From an uncultured Porphyromonadaceae bacterium (GTDB taxonomy: Bacteria > Bacteroidota > Bacteroidia > Bacteroidales > Muribaculaceae), in the NCBI GenBank assembly GCA_947174225.1, contig CAMWIF010000105.1, positions 1 through 8,043 on the forward strand: a stretch of 8,043 nt of DNA, given 5' to 3'. This document shows positions 1 to 6,619 of the stretch, in pieces (position 1 is the stretch's first letter; every line of letters starts with the position of its first letter). The position numbers and the translations under genes were made by a program. The notes beneath the pieces are model-generated. The model made no database searches. It saw nothing but the letters and a program-made list of their open reading frames with translations, and had not been told where the DNA came from.

Positions 1-1
1 A

Positions 2-55
2 AAACTCGTAGAAGTCGGGAAAATAGAGGAGATGTTGAGATATATTTTTGAATAA
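2..55 (+). CDS. Possible 3' end of an upstream gene (partial)
   Basis: The frame starting at base 2 is open from the window edge to a TAA at 53-55. It reads KLVEVGKIEEMLRYIFE, which has a plausible amphipathic, protein-like composition. The frame starting at base 1 is also open up to a TGA at 49-51 but is less protein-like, and the frame at base 3 stops at once. With only 17 codons visible no function can be given, and chance openness is quite possible. Confidence 0.2.
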   Translation, partial: KLVEVGKIEEMLRYIFE

Positions 56-90
56 TCGAAAATGGAATGTTTTAAAGAAGTTACAAAGGA

Positions 91-124
91 TTTGAACCAT
101 TGATTTAAAAAGATGTTATAAATG
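91..124 (+). promoter_or_regulatory. Weak candidate promoter for the outer membrane protein gene
   Basis: TTTG at 91-94 could be a Bacteroidota -33 element, with TATAAATG at 117-124 as a poor -7 element 22 bp downstream (consensus TAnnTTTG, two mismatches). A better -7 match, TATTTTTG, lies at 43-50 but has no TTTG at the right distance upstream. It would give a leader of about 105 nt. The sequence does not decide which, if either, is used. An AT-rich imperfect hairpin (ATGTTA at 113-118 with TAACAT at 135-140) also sits in this leader. Confidence 0.22.
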
Positions 125-162
125 TAAAATTATTTAACATTCCAATATTAAAGTTTTCCTTT

Positions 163-1551
163 ATGAAAATTCTTGCTCTGTCTATTGACAAAAGTGTGAG
201 TCGATTCTCTGGCATGATGAGATGGTTTTCAATTGCAGCTGCCACAGTGGCAGTTGGGTGTGCCATTGGTAATGCCCAAAATCTCACAACTCCGGATGCT
301 GCGACAGCTGGCGCACCGGATCAGCAGAGAATTGAATCTATGAAGTCTTCTACTCATTTCATTGGAGAAGGAAGTGGAAACCAAGCTAAAGTAGACTCAG
401 TGAGGAAAATGTTGGATATGTTCTACTATGATCAGTATCGCCATTACCAGGATCCCAGAGCTCCTTATTTTATGTTTATGAGTCGGGGTGGCAATTTGTC
501 GATGGGTGTTGGTGGTGTAGTAAGACTGAGAGGATACTATGATTGGAACGGTTCTATCCCCGCAAATGGTTTTGCTCCATATCTTATTCCTATCCCTAAG
601 GATCCTACTTCAATGCGTCGTCTTTCTGCTACTCCGGCGGGTACCGGACTTTTCTTCACTATTTTAGGTGATAACTCCATATTTGGTAAATTTATGGCCT
701 TCTTCCAAGCTGACTTTTCCGGATATGAAAATAGAGGATTTAAAATCAAGAAGGCATACATCACAGCCGGAGACTGGACAGCGGGATTAGCGACCTCAAC
801 CTTTGAAGACACCTCTGCAGAACCGCAGACTATAGATGGCGCGGGTGCTAACGGAGTCACAAGCCATACGGGAGTCTTAGTAAGATATATGCATACCTTT
901 AAGGGTAAATGGACTGTGGCGGCAGGATTGGAATTTCCCGAATCGTCAACATCGGCTGATGGTGTCTACACAAAGGCTTGTAGCGATTATGTGCCCGATG
1001 TGGCGGCTTTTGGTCAGTATCAATGGAACGGAGGTGCGAGTCATGTCAGGCTTGCAGGATTAGTAAGAACTTTGGCGTATAGAGATCTTACTGCTGAGAA
1101 AAACTATAATATTATGGGTTGGGCAACCCAGGTGTCGACAGTCGTTAAAGTGATTCCGCAAATGAACTTGTATGGCATTGCTTCGGTTGGACAGGGACAC
1201 GAATCATATACCACTGATCTTGCCATAGGAAGTTTTGACCTGATTCCTAAACCTGATGAAAAGGGCAGACTCTATGCTCCGACAGCAGTGGGCTATGTTT
1301 TGGGTGCGCAATACTATTTCTTGCCTAACCTCTATTCAAACCTGTGCCTTTCGGAGCAACGTTATTATCCTAAGAAGAATCCGGGTGACGGCCAGTATAA
1401 ATATGGCTTATATGGGGCTTTGAATCTTTTTTGGGACATAACACCTCGTTTTGAGGTTGGTCTGGAATATCTTGCCGGAAAGAGAATGAACTTTAATGGC
1501 ACGCACGGAAGTGCCAACAGAATGACAGGTATGCTGATGTTGAGCTTCTAA
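163..1551 (+). CDS. Outer membrane beta-barrel protein, DcaP/porin-like
   Basis: The product is 462 aa, probably a trimeric outer-membrane channel of the DcaP/porin type. A hydrophobic signal peptide core follows M18-M19-R20 (IAAATVAVGCAIGNA) with a likely signal peptidase I site after GNA38. The exported part starts with a Ser/Thr-rich stretch and a short charged helix (about 72-95). It then alternates aromatic and polar residues as beta strands do, including GGVVRLRGYYDWNG (about 117-130), AFFQADFSGYE (about 169-179) and AGDWTAGLATSTFEDTSAEPQTID (split around 192-215), the last resembling the GQTWSTF...PETLD pattern of DcaP porins. It ends in Phe, as outer-membrane barrels usually do. The start is unsure: ATG 163 adds 17 residues before the tandem ATGs at 214 and 217, which would give a more typical signal peptide. 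AVGC at 30-33 resembles a lipobox only weakly. The substrate is unknown. The gene is a single unit closed by a strong terminator. Confidence 0.72.
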   Translation: MKILALSIDKSVSRFSGMMRWFSIAAATVAVGCAIGNAQNLTTPDAATAGAPDQQRIESMKSSTHFIGEGSGNQAKVDSVRKMLDMFYYDQYRHYQDPRAPYFMFMSRGGNLSMGVGGVVRLRGYYDWNGSIPANGFAPYLIPIPKDPTSMRRLSATPAGTGLFFTILGDNSIFGKFMAFFQADFSGYENRGFKIKKAYITAGDWTAGLATSTFEDTSAEPQTIDGAGANGVTSHTGVLVRYMHTFKGKWTVAAGLEFPESSTSADGVYTKACSDYVPDVAAFGQYQWNGGASHVRLAGLVRTLAYRDLTAEKNYNIMGWATQVSTVVKVIPQMNLYGIASVGQGHESYTTDLAIGSFDLIPKPDEKGRLYAPTAVGYVLGAQYYFLPNLYSNLCLSEQRYYPKKNPGDGQYKYGLYGALNLFWDITPRFEVGLEYLAGKRMNFNGTHGSANRMTGMLMLSF

Positions 1552-1591
1552 GTTGAAGCTTTGGAATCTGTAGAACTTGCTTCAGCGAAAT

Positions 1592-1638
1592 AAAATCCTC
1601 AAATTATTCGGATAAACACCGGATGATTTGAGGATTTT
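1592..1638 (+). terminator. Rho-independent terminator of the outer membrane protein gene
   Basis: The arms 1592-1611 and 1619-1638 pair over 20 bp, with two G-U wobbles and no mismatch, around the 7-nt loop ATAAACA. The right arm ends in TTTT. It lies 40 bp after the stop codon. Because the left arm begins AAAA, the hairpin is nearly symmetrical and could also act on the opposite strand, though no gene there needs it. Confidence 0.88.
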
Positions 1639-1641
1639 GAT

Positions 1642-1649
1642 TAATTTTG
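1642..1649 (+). promoter_or_regulatory. -7 promoter element for ftsE
   Basis: TAATTTTG followed by C matches the Bacteroidota consensus TAnnTTTG exactly. No clear TTTG -33 element is seen 19-21 bp upstream, where the terminator arm lies. The implied transcription start near 1654-1658 leaves about a 16-nt leader before ATG 1672, which supports that start over the TTG at 1657. Confidence 0.6.
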
Positions 1650-1671
1650 CATAGAATTGAACAGAGACACG

Positions 1672-2343
1672 ATGAGTGTAATAGTAGATTATAAGGATGT
1701 AGATATAGAACGCGCTGAAAAGAGCGTTCTTAAGGGTGTGACTTTCTCTTTATCGAAAGGGGAGTTCCACTATCTTGTTGGCAGGGTGGGCAGCGGCAAG
1801 AGCAGTTTGATGAAAACTATGTATGCCGATGTCCCGATTGTCCAAGGGGTCAGAGCTAATGTATTAGGTTACGACCTGATAGAGATAAAGAAAAAGCAGA
1901 TTCCCTATTTACGAAGGAAGATAGGAATAGTGTTTCAGGATTTCCAGCTCCTGCAAGACAGATCTGTAAGCGGTAATCTAAGGTTTGTGTTGCGTGCAAC
2001 AGGATGGAAAGATAAAAGTGAGGCAGACGATAGGATAGAGGAGGTGCTGGAAGCTGTGGGCATGGCAAATAAAAGTTATAAGATGCCCCATGAACTTAGT
2101 GGGGGCGAGCAACAACGAATAGTCATAGCACGAGCCTTGCTTAACAAGCCGGATCTGATCATTGCAGATGAGCCGACCGGCAATCTTGACCCGCAGACAG
2201 GCTATCAGATCGTGACACTTCTGCACAAGCTCGCTGAAAGGGGACATTGTGTGGTAATGGCTACGCATAATCTCCAACTTGTGGCTGATTTTCCCGGAAA
2301 AGTGCTTCGATGTGAAGGAAAACATCTAATATCGGAGAAATAA
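1672..2343 (+). CDS. ftsE: Cell division ATP-binding protein FtsE
   Basis: This is the ABC-type ATPase that partners the membrane protein FtsX at the division site. In well-studied bacteria the complex couples ATP hydrolysis to activation of peptidoglycan hydrolases. From ATG 1672 it has 223 aa, a normal FtsE length. All nucleotide-binding motifs are intact: Walker A GRVGSGKSS (37-45), Q-loop in VFQDFQLL (Q89), signature LSGGEQQR (142-149), Walker B LIIADEP (D166, E167), D-loop GNLDP, and H-loop ATHN (H199). PYLRRKIGIVFQDFQLLQDR closely parallels the diagnostic FtsE segment of E. coli and separates it from LolD or MacB ATPases, which are the main alternatives. An in-frame TTG at 1657 would add five residues but sits at the predicted transcription start. 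No ftsX is adjacent, so the permease must be encoded elsewhere. The gene ends in tandem TAA TAA. Confidence 0.88.
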   Translation: MSVIVDYKDVDIERAEKSVLKGVTFSLSKGEFHYLVGRVGSGKSSLMKTMYADVPIVQGVRANVLGYDLIEIKKKQIPYLRRKIGIVFQDFQLLQDRSVSGNLRFVLRATGWKDKSEADDRIEEVLEAVGMANKSYKMPHELSGGEQQRIVIARALLNKPDLIIADEPTGNLDPQTGYQIVTLLHKLAERGHCVVMATHNLQLVADFPGKVLRCEGKHLISEK

Positions 2344-2345
2344 TA

Positions 2346-2374
2346 AGAGAAAAATTTCTCTAATTAAAAGAGAA
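2346..2374 (+). terminator. Weak AT-rich hairpins after ftsE
   Basis: AGAGAAA (2346-2352) can pair with TTTCTCT (2355-2361). The same TTCTCT (2356-2361) can instead pair with AGAGAA (2369-2374) across a 7-nt loop. Neither hairpin is followed by a T-tract, so this is at best a leaky terminator for ftsE. It overlaps the place where the -33 element of the next promoter should lie. Confidence 0.25.
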
Positions 2375-2386
2375 TTCCTAAATTTG
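2355..2386 (+). promoter_or_regulatory. Promoter of the mutAB operon
   Basis: TAAATTTG at 2379-2386, followed by C, is a perfect -7 element. TTTC at 2355-2358 is a one-mismatch -33 element 20 bp upstream. The predicted transcript start is near 2391-2395, giving mutA a leader of about 110 nt, long compared with the roughly 16-22 nt leaders of the other promoters here. Confidence 0.62.
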
Positions 2387-2400
2387 CATCTGAAGAACGA

Positions 2401-2469
2401 ATGATGACTATTTGCTCTTATAGGGTAAGGTCTTGCCAAACTGGCAAGGCAATGCCGCTAACAGAATGA
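2401..2469 (+). CDS. Possible 22-aa leader ORF upstream of mutA
   Basis: ATG ATG at 2401 opens a 22-codon frame (MMTICSYRVRSCQTGKAMPL then TE) ending at TGA 2467-2469. It starts within about 10 nt of the predicted transcript start and runs through the hairpin region. A second ORF, MNKSTFHNKL (2466-2498), begins at an ATGA overlap with its stop codon and ends 6 nt before the mutA ATG. Such short frames arise easily by chance. No ribosome binding site is seen. Confidence 0.15.
   Translation: MMTICSYRVRSCQTGKAMPLTE
2424..2456 (+). promoter_or_regulatory. Structured leader hairpin region upstream of mutA
   Basis: The segment 2431-2438 (TCTTGCCA) pairs with 2442-2449 (TGGCAAGG) as an 8-bp stem, including one wobble, around a 3-nt loop. 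TTGCC (2433-2437) can also pair with a second GGCAA at 2448-2452. GGCA at 2443-2446 can pair with TGCC at 2453-2456, and GGTAAG at 2424-2429 competes for CTTGCC. The hairpins are therefore mutually exclusive, as in leader switches. There is no T-tract, so it does not look like a terminator. I see no recognisable cobalamin B12 box. A regulatory role is inference. Confidence 0.35.
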
Positions 2470-2504
2470 ACAAATCAACTTTTCATAATAAGCTTTAACC
2501 ATTC

Positions 2505-4358
2505 ATGGCAAACAACCAAGAAAAACTGTTCGACATGTTCGAGCCTGTCTCTACTGAAGACTGGGTAGCGAAAATCAATGTCGACCTCAAGGGCGCCGAT
2601 TTCAATAAGAAACTCGTGTGGCGTACAAACGAGGGCTTCAACGTAATGCCATTCTACAGAAGGAGTGATTTGAAGGAACTTGCCCATATGGGTACAGTGC
2701 CTGGACAATTCCCCTATGTGAGAGGCACAAAAGATTCAAACAATTGGCTGATACGTCAGCAGATTCAGGGTAATACTCCTGAAGAGGTAAACAGCGAGGC
2801 ACGTCATGCCATTGACCGTGGTGTAGACTCAATAGGAATCAAATTGGGTCGTAACATTACAGCAGAGCAATTGGCTCTTGTGCTTCAAGACATAGATTTG
2901 AAAAAGATTGAGGTAAACGTAAGCTGCTGTATGGGCAAAGCAGTGGAAATAGCCCATATGCTTGTAGCGTATCTCAAGGAGAAGGGTCTGGAGAATGATT
3001 TCCGTGGCTCTATCGATTTCAATCCGTTTAAGCGTCTTCTCCGTCATGGCCTTGACTTCCCGCGTGACCTCAAAGAGGAGGCCTTGGCAATGTATGAGGC
3101 AGTGAAGGATGTGCCCAATCTGAAGTGTTATGCGGTAGATTCCTATATGTTGAACAATGCCGGTGCCTATATCACACAGGAGCTTGGCTATGCTCTTGCC
3201 TGGGGTGCGGAGTGGATGACCCTTCTTACAGAGGCTGGTCTTACTCCTTGCGAAGTGGCAAAGCGCATTAAGTTCAATATGGGCATCTCTTCCAACTATT
3301 TTATGGAATTGGCAAAATTCCGCGCCGCTCGTATGCTTTGGGCAGAAATAGTTAAGGCTTACGGTGCAGAGGATGACTGCTGCAAGATGACCGTACATGC
3401 TGTGACAAGCCAGTTTAACCAGACCATCTACGATGCTCATGTCAATCTGCTACGCTCTATGACAGAGACAATGAGTGCAGCCTTGGCAGGCGTTGATTCA
3501 ATCGAAACACTTCCTTTCGACCTTCAGTATAAGCGTCCGGATGAGTTCAGCGAGAGAATTGCCCGCAATCAGCAGTTGCTTCTCCGTGAGGAGAGCCATC
3601 TTAACAAGGTGGTTGACCCTGCCGGTGGCTCGTATTATATTGAGAACCTTACAGCCTCTATTGCCAAGGTGGCATGGGAGCTCTTTAACAAGGTAGAAGA
3701 TGAGGGTGGTTTCCTTGCTCTTCTCAAGAAAGGCGAGATTCAGAAGGCAGTAAATGAAAGTGGTGTTAAGCGTCATACGGACGTGGCACGTAGAAAGGAA
3801 ATACTTCTTGGCACCAACCAGTATCCTAACTTCAATGAGAAGGCTCTTGATAAGATTGAAAGAGACCACGATGGTGGTTGCGGATGCCATCCCGAGGTTG
3901 AAGATGGTGCTGTTGAATCGCTTATTTTCGACCGTGCTGCAAGCCAGTTTGAGCAGCTTCGTCTTGACACCGAGAGAAGCGGCAAGCGTCCGAAAGTATT
4001 TATGCTCACCATCGGCAATTTGGCTATGCGTCTTGCAAGAGCACAGTTCTCTGCCAATTTCTTCGGATGTGCAGGATATGAGATCATTGACAATATCGGT
4101 TTCGACACTGTTAAAGAGGGTGTGGATGCCGCAATTGAGAAGGGTGCCGATGTTGTGGTGCTTTGCTCAAGCGATGATGAATATGCCACTTACGCTCCCG
4201 AGGCATTCAAAGAACTTGACGGTCGTGCAATGTTTGTTGTGGCCGGAGCTCCCGCATGTATGGAGGAACTTAAAGCTCAGGGAATCGAAGAATTTATCCA
4301 CGTGCGCGTAAATGTGCTCGATACCTTGATCAAGTTTAACGCCAAACTCCTCAACTGA
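2505..4358 (+). CDS. mutA: Methylmalonyl-CoA mutase small (beta) subunit
   Basis: This is the non-catalytic subunit of heterodimeric methylmalonyl-CoA mutase, which interconverts succinyl-CoA and methylmalonyl-CoA in the cytoplasm for propionate formation or use. The 617 aa match the expected size. The N-terminus (EKLFDMFEPVSTEDWVAKIN, then DLKGADF...LVWRTNEGFNV) is typical of Bacteroidales MutA. A TIM-barrel-like domain spans about 50-400. At the catalytic Tyr-His of MutB, this subunit has Tyr214-Met215. The degenerate cobalamin-like domain (about 495-617) has TIGNLAMR (502-509) where MutB has DGHDRG, so the cobalt-ligating His is absent, as known for the small subunit. NYFMELAKFRAARMLWAEIV closely mirrors the same stretch of MutB, reflecting the old duplication. 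A Cys-rich CGCH (459-462) lies in the linker between domains. The gene is first in the operon, 2 nt before mutB, with no Shine-Dalgarno. Codon use is strongly biased. Confidence 0.95.
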   Translation: MANNQEKLFDMFEPVSTEDWVAKINVDLKGADFNKKLVWRTNEGFNVMPFYRRSDLKELAHMGTVPGQFPYVRGTKDSNNWLIRQQIQGNTPEEVNSEARHAIDRGVDSIGIKLGRNITAEQLALVLQDIDLKKIEVNVSCCMGKAVEIAHMLVAYLKEKGLENDFRGSIDFNPFKRLLRHGLDFPRDLKEEALAMYEAVKDVPNLKCYAVDSYMLNNAGAYITQELGYALAWGAEWMTLLTEAGLTPCEVAKRIKFNMGISSNYFMELAKFRAARMLWAEIVKAYGAEDDCCKMTVHAVTSQFNQTIYDAHVNLLRSMTETMSAALAGVDSIETLPFDLQYKRPDEFSERIARNQQLLLREESHLNKVVDPAGGSYYIENLTASIAKVAWELFNKVEDEGGFLALLKKGEIQKAVNESGVKRHTDVARRKEILLGTNQYPNFNEKALDKIERDHDGGCGCHPEVEDGAVESLIFDRAASQFEQLRLDTERSGKRPKVFMLTIGNLAMRLARAQFSANFFGCAGYEIIDNIGFDTVKEGVDAAIEKGADVVVLCSSDDEYATYAPEAFKELDGRAMFVVAGAPACMEELKAQGIEEFIHVRVNVLDTLIKFNAKLLN

Positions 4359-4360
4359 AA

Positions 4361-6523
4361 ATGAGACCGAATTTCAAAGATATCAATATAGAGGCAGCAA
4401 TTTCAGAAAGACATGCTGCACCTGCTTCCAACGGTAAGGAGGCAGAATGGATCACTGCGGAGCTTATCCCTGTGAAATCTGTATATACAGAAGAAGATCT
4501 TAACGGTCTGGAACACCTTGATTATGTATCCGGTCTTCCTCCGTTCCTTCGTGGCCCTTACAGTGCGATGTATCCACTTCGCCCGTGGACTATCCGTCAG
4601 TATGCCGGTTTCTCGACAGCTGCCGAGTCTAATGCGTTCTATCGTCGTAACCTTGCTTCAGGTCAGAAGGGTCTCTCTGTTGCTTTTGACCTTCCCACCC
4701 ATCGTGGCTATGATGCAAACCACGAGCGTGTAGTGGGCGATGTAGGTAAGGCAGGCGTTTCAATATGCTCACTTGAGGATATGAAGGTTCTTTTCGATGG
4801 TATTCCATTGAATAAGATGTCTGTGTCAATGACAATGAACGGTGCTGTTCTTCCTGTTCTTGCGTTCTATATCAATGCCGGTCTTGAGCAGGGTGCTAAG
4901 CTTGATGAGATGGCAGGAACAATCCAGAACGACATCTTGAAGGAGTTTATGGTGCGTAATACCTATATCTATCCACCAGCCTTCTCAATGAAGATCATTG
5001 CCGATATATTCGAGTACACTTCCAAGAATATGCCCAAGTTCAATTCAATCTCCATCTCCGGTTACCATATGCAGGAGGCAGGAGCTACAGCTGACATTGA
5101 GCTGGCATATACTTTGGCTGATGGTCTTGAGTATCTTCGTGCAGGTGTGAACGCCGGAATGGACATTGACTCATTTGCACCGCGTCTCTCATTCTTCTGG
5201 GCAATTTCAATGAACTACTTTATGGAAATCGCCAAGATGCGTGCAGCACGGATGCTCTGGGCTAAGATTGTGAAGCAGTTCAACCCGAAGAATCCCAAGT
5301 CGCTTGCTCTCCGTACTCACAGCCAGACTTCAGGCTGGAGCCTTACTGAGCAGGATCCCTTCAACAATGTTGGCAGAACCTGTGTAGAGGCTATGGGCGC
5401 AGTATTGGGTCACACACAGTCGTTGCATACAAACGCGCTTGACGAGGCTATCGCACTTCCTACCGATTTCTCAGCACGTATCGCACGTAATACTCAGATA
5501 TATATTCAGGAAGAGACCTATGTCACCAAGCAGGTCGATCCTTGGGGTGGTAGCTACTATGTAGAGGCTCTCACCAATGAGATTGCTCATAAGGCTTGGG
5601 AGCATATCCAGGAAATTGAGAAACTCGGCGGTATGGCTAAGGCTATTGAGACCGGTCTTCCCAAACTCAAGATTGAGGAGGCCGCTGCCAGAACTCAGGC
5701 ACGTATTGACTCAGGTAAGCAGACCATTGTAGGTATCAACAAATATCGTCTCGATCACGAAGACCCGATTGATATTCTTGAGGTAGACAACACAGAGGTT
5801 CGTAAGGAGCAGTGTGCCCGTCTTGAGGATCTGAAGGCTAACCGTGACGAGGAAGCTGTTAAGAAAGCTCTTGCAGCTATTACAGAATGTGTGAAAGATC
5901 CTTCCAAGGGTAATCTTCTTGACCTTGCCGTTAAGGCTGCGGGCGTGAGAGCTACACTTGGTGAAATTTCAGATGCATGCGAGGAGGTTGTAGGACGCTA
6001 TAAAGCCGAAATCAAAACCATATCAGGAGTGTATAGCAGTGAGGAGAAGGGTGATCCCGAATTTGAGGAAGCCCGCAAGGCTGTAGCTGATTTTGCCAAG
6101 AGAGAGGGTCGTCAGCCCCGTATTATGATTGCCAAGATGGGTCAGGACGGCCATGACCGTGGCGCAAAGGTTGTAGCCACCGGCTACGCTGACTGTGGCT
6201 TCGACGTTGATATGGGTCCGTTGTTCCAGACTCCGGCAGAGGCAGCTCGTCAGGCTGTGGAGAACGATGTGCATATTTTAGGTGTATCGTCGCTTGCAGC
6301 TGGTCACAAGACCTTGATTCCACAGGTCATCGCAGAGCTTGAGAAACTTGGACGTCCCGATATCCTTGTGACAGCTGGCGGTGTCATCCCGGCACAGGAT
6401 TATGACTTCCTCTACAAGGCAGGCGTGGCAGCTATCTTCGGTCCCGGCACACGTATTCCTAAGAGTGCGCTTGAGATGATTCGTCTTCTCAACGAGGAAC
6501 GTAGCGAAGAAAATAATGCTTAA
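4361..6523 (+). CDS. mutB: Methylmalonyl-CoA mutase large (alpha) subunit
   Basis: This is the catalytic, adenosylcobalamin-binding subunit. It carries out the radical carbon-skeleton rearrangement between succinyl-CoA and (R)-methylmalonyl-CoA. Its 720 aa are close to the 728 aa of the Propionibacterium enzyme. A TIM barrel binds CoA ester (about 50-400), followed by a linker and a C-terminal cobalamin domain (about 585-715). By alignment from memory, active-site Tyr71, Arg189, Tyr225 and His226 match Propionibacterium Tyr89, Arg207, Tyr243 and His244. Lys592, Asp596 and His598 in KMGQDGHDRG match Lys604, Asp608 and the cobalt ligand His610. GVSSLAAGHKTL and VTAGGVIP complete the base-off/His-on cobalamin fold. 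Nothing is missing, so the enzyme should be active. It is translated with mutA (2-nt gap). Neither the reactivase MeaB nor the epimerase is adjacent. Arg is mostly CGT, suggesting high expression. Confidence 0.97.
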   Translation: MRPNFKDINIEAAISERHAAPASNGKEAEWITAELIPVKSVYTEEDLNGLEHLDYVSGLPPFLRGPYSAMYPLRPWTIRQYAGFSTAAESNAFYRRNLASGQKGLSVAFDLPTHRGYDANHERVVGDVGKAGVSICSLEDMKVLFDGIPLNKMSVSMTMNGAVLPVLAFYINAGLEQGAKLDEMAGTIQNDILKEFMVRNTYIYPPAFSMKIIADIFEYTSKNMPKFNSISISGYHMQEAGATADIELAYTLADGLEYLRAGVNAGMDIDSFAPRLSFFWAISMNYFMEIAKMRAARMLWAKIVKQFNPKNPKSLALRTHSQTSGWSLTEQDPFNNVGRTCVEAMGAVLGHTQSLHTNALDEAIALPTDFSARIARNTQIYIQEETYVTKQVDPWGGSYYVEALTNEIAHKAWEHIQEIEKLGGMAKAIETGLPKLKIEEAAARTQARIDSGKQTIVGINKYRLDHEDPIDILEVDNTEVRKEQCARLEDLKANRDEEAVKKALAAITECVKDPSKGNLLDLAVKAAGVRATLGEISDACEEVVGRYKAEIKTISGVYSSEEKGDPEFEEARKAVADFAKREGRQPRIMIAKMGQDGHDRGAKVVATGYADCGFDVDMGPLFQTPAEAARQAVENDVHILGVSSLAAGHKTLIPQVIAELEKLGRPDILVTAGGVIPAQDYDFLYKAGVAAIFGPGTRIPKSALEMIRLLNEERSEENNA

Positions 6524-6548
6524 TTTAGCATATTGATTAAATTCGGAT

Positions 6549-6589
6549 AAAAAGTGTGTGGATATTGAGAAAATGTCCACACACTTTTT
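6549..6589 (+). terminator. Rho-independent terminator of the mutAB operon
   Basis: A perfect 14-bp stem forms between 6549-6562 (AAAAAGTGTGTGGA) and 6576-6589 (TCCACACACTTTTT), with a 13-nt loop and a terminal T5 tract. It starts 25 bp after the mutB stop. Its T-tract overlaps the -33 element of the next promoter. Confidence 0.9.
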
Positions 6590-6618
6590 GTGTTTCTCAG
6601 TATATTTGCTTATATTTG
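6587..6618 (+). promoter_or_regulatory. Promoter with duplicated -7 box before the Yip1-like gene
   Basis: TATATTTG at 6611-6618 is a perfect -7 element, with TTTG at 6587-6590 exactly 20 bp upstream as the -33 element. An identical TATATTTG lies at 6601-6608, only 10 bp earlier, without a well-placed -33. The downstream copy predicts a transcript start near 6625 and a leader of about 22 nt. Confidence 0.68.
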
Positions 6619-6619
6619 C
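6601..6619 (+). repeat. Tandem direct repeat of TATATTTGC
   Basis: The 9-mer TATATTTGC occurs at 6601-6609 and again at 6611-6619, separated by one T, giving a 10-bp period (about one helical turn). Each copy contains a full -7 promoter consensus. A third, shortened variant TAATTTG follows at 6625-6631. Confidence 0.8.

Noticed and set aside
246..264. Lipoprotein signal (Cys33) in the outer membrane protein
   Set aside because: The residue at -3 is Ala and the GNA/Q site downstream is a good signal peptidase I site. The barrel-type C-terminal Phe also argues for an integral outer-membrane protein.
2387..2504. Canonical cobalamin riboswitch before mutA
   Set aside because: I could find no B12-box-like segment or the multi-helix core, and the leader is too short for the common class. 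A short, divergent type is not excluded.
2829..3440. Long antisense open frame (203 aa) inside mutA
   Set aside because: It is the reverse shadow of a strongly codon-biased real gene. The translation is rich in Cys and His with no domain-like pattern, and no promoter or terminator serves it.
3754..4311. Overlapping + strand frame (185 aa) within mutA
   Set aside because: The MutA frame shows clear family similarity throughout this stretch. The alternative frame is a shadow with low-complexity Leu/Arg/Ser composition.
3996..4358. Loss of the DxHxxG cobalamin motif in MutA as a sign of an inactive enzyme
   Set aside because: Absence of the cobalt-ligating His is normal for the small subunit. 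The MutB partner has the complete motif.
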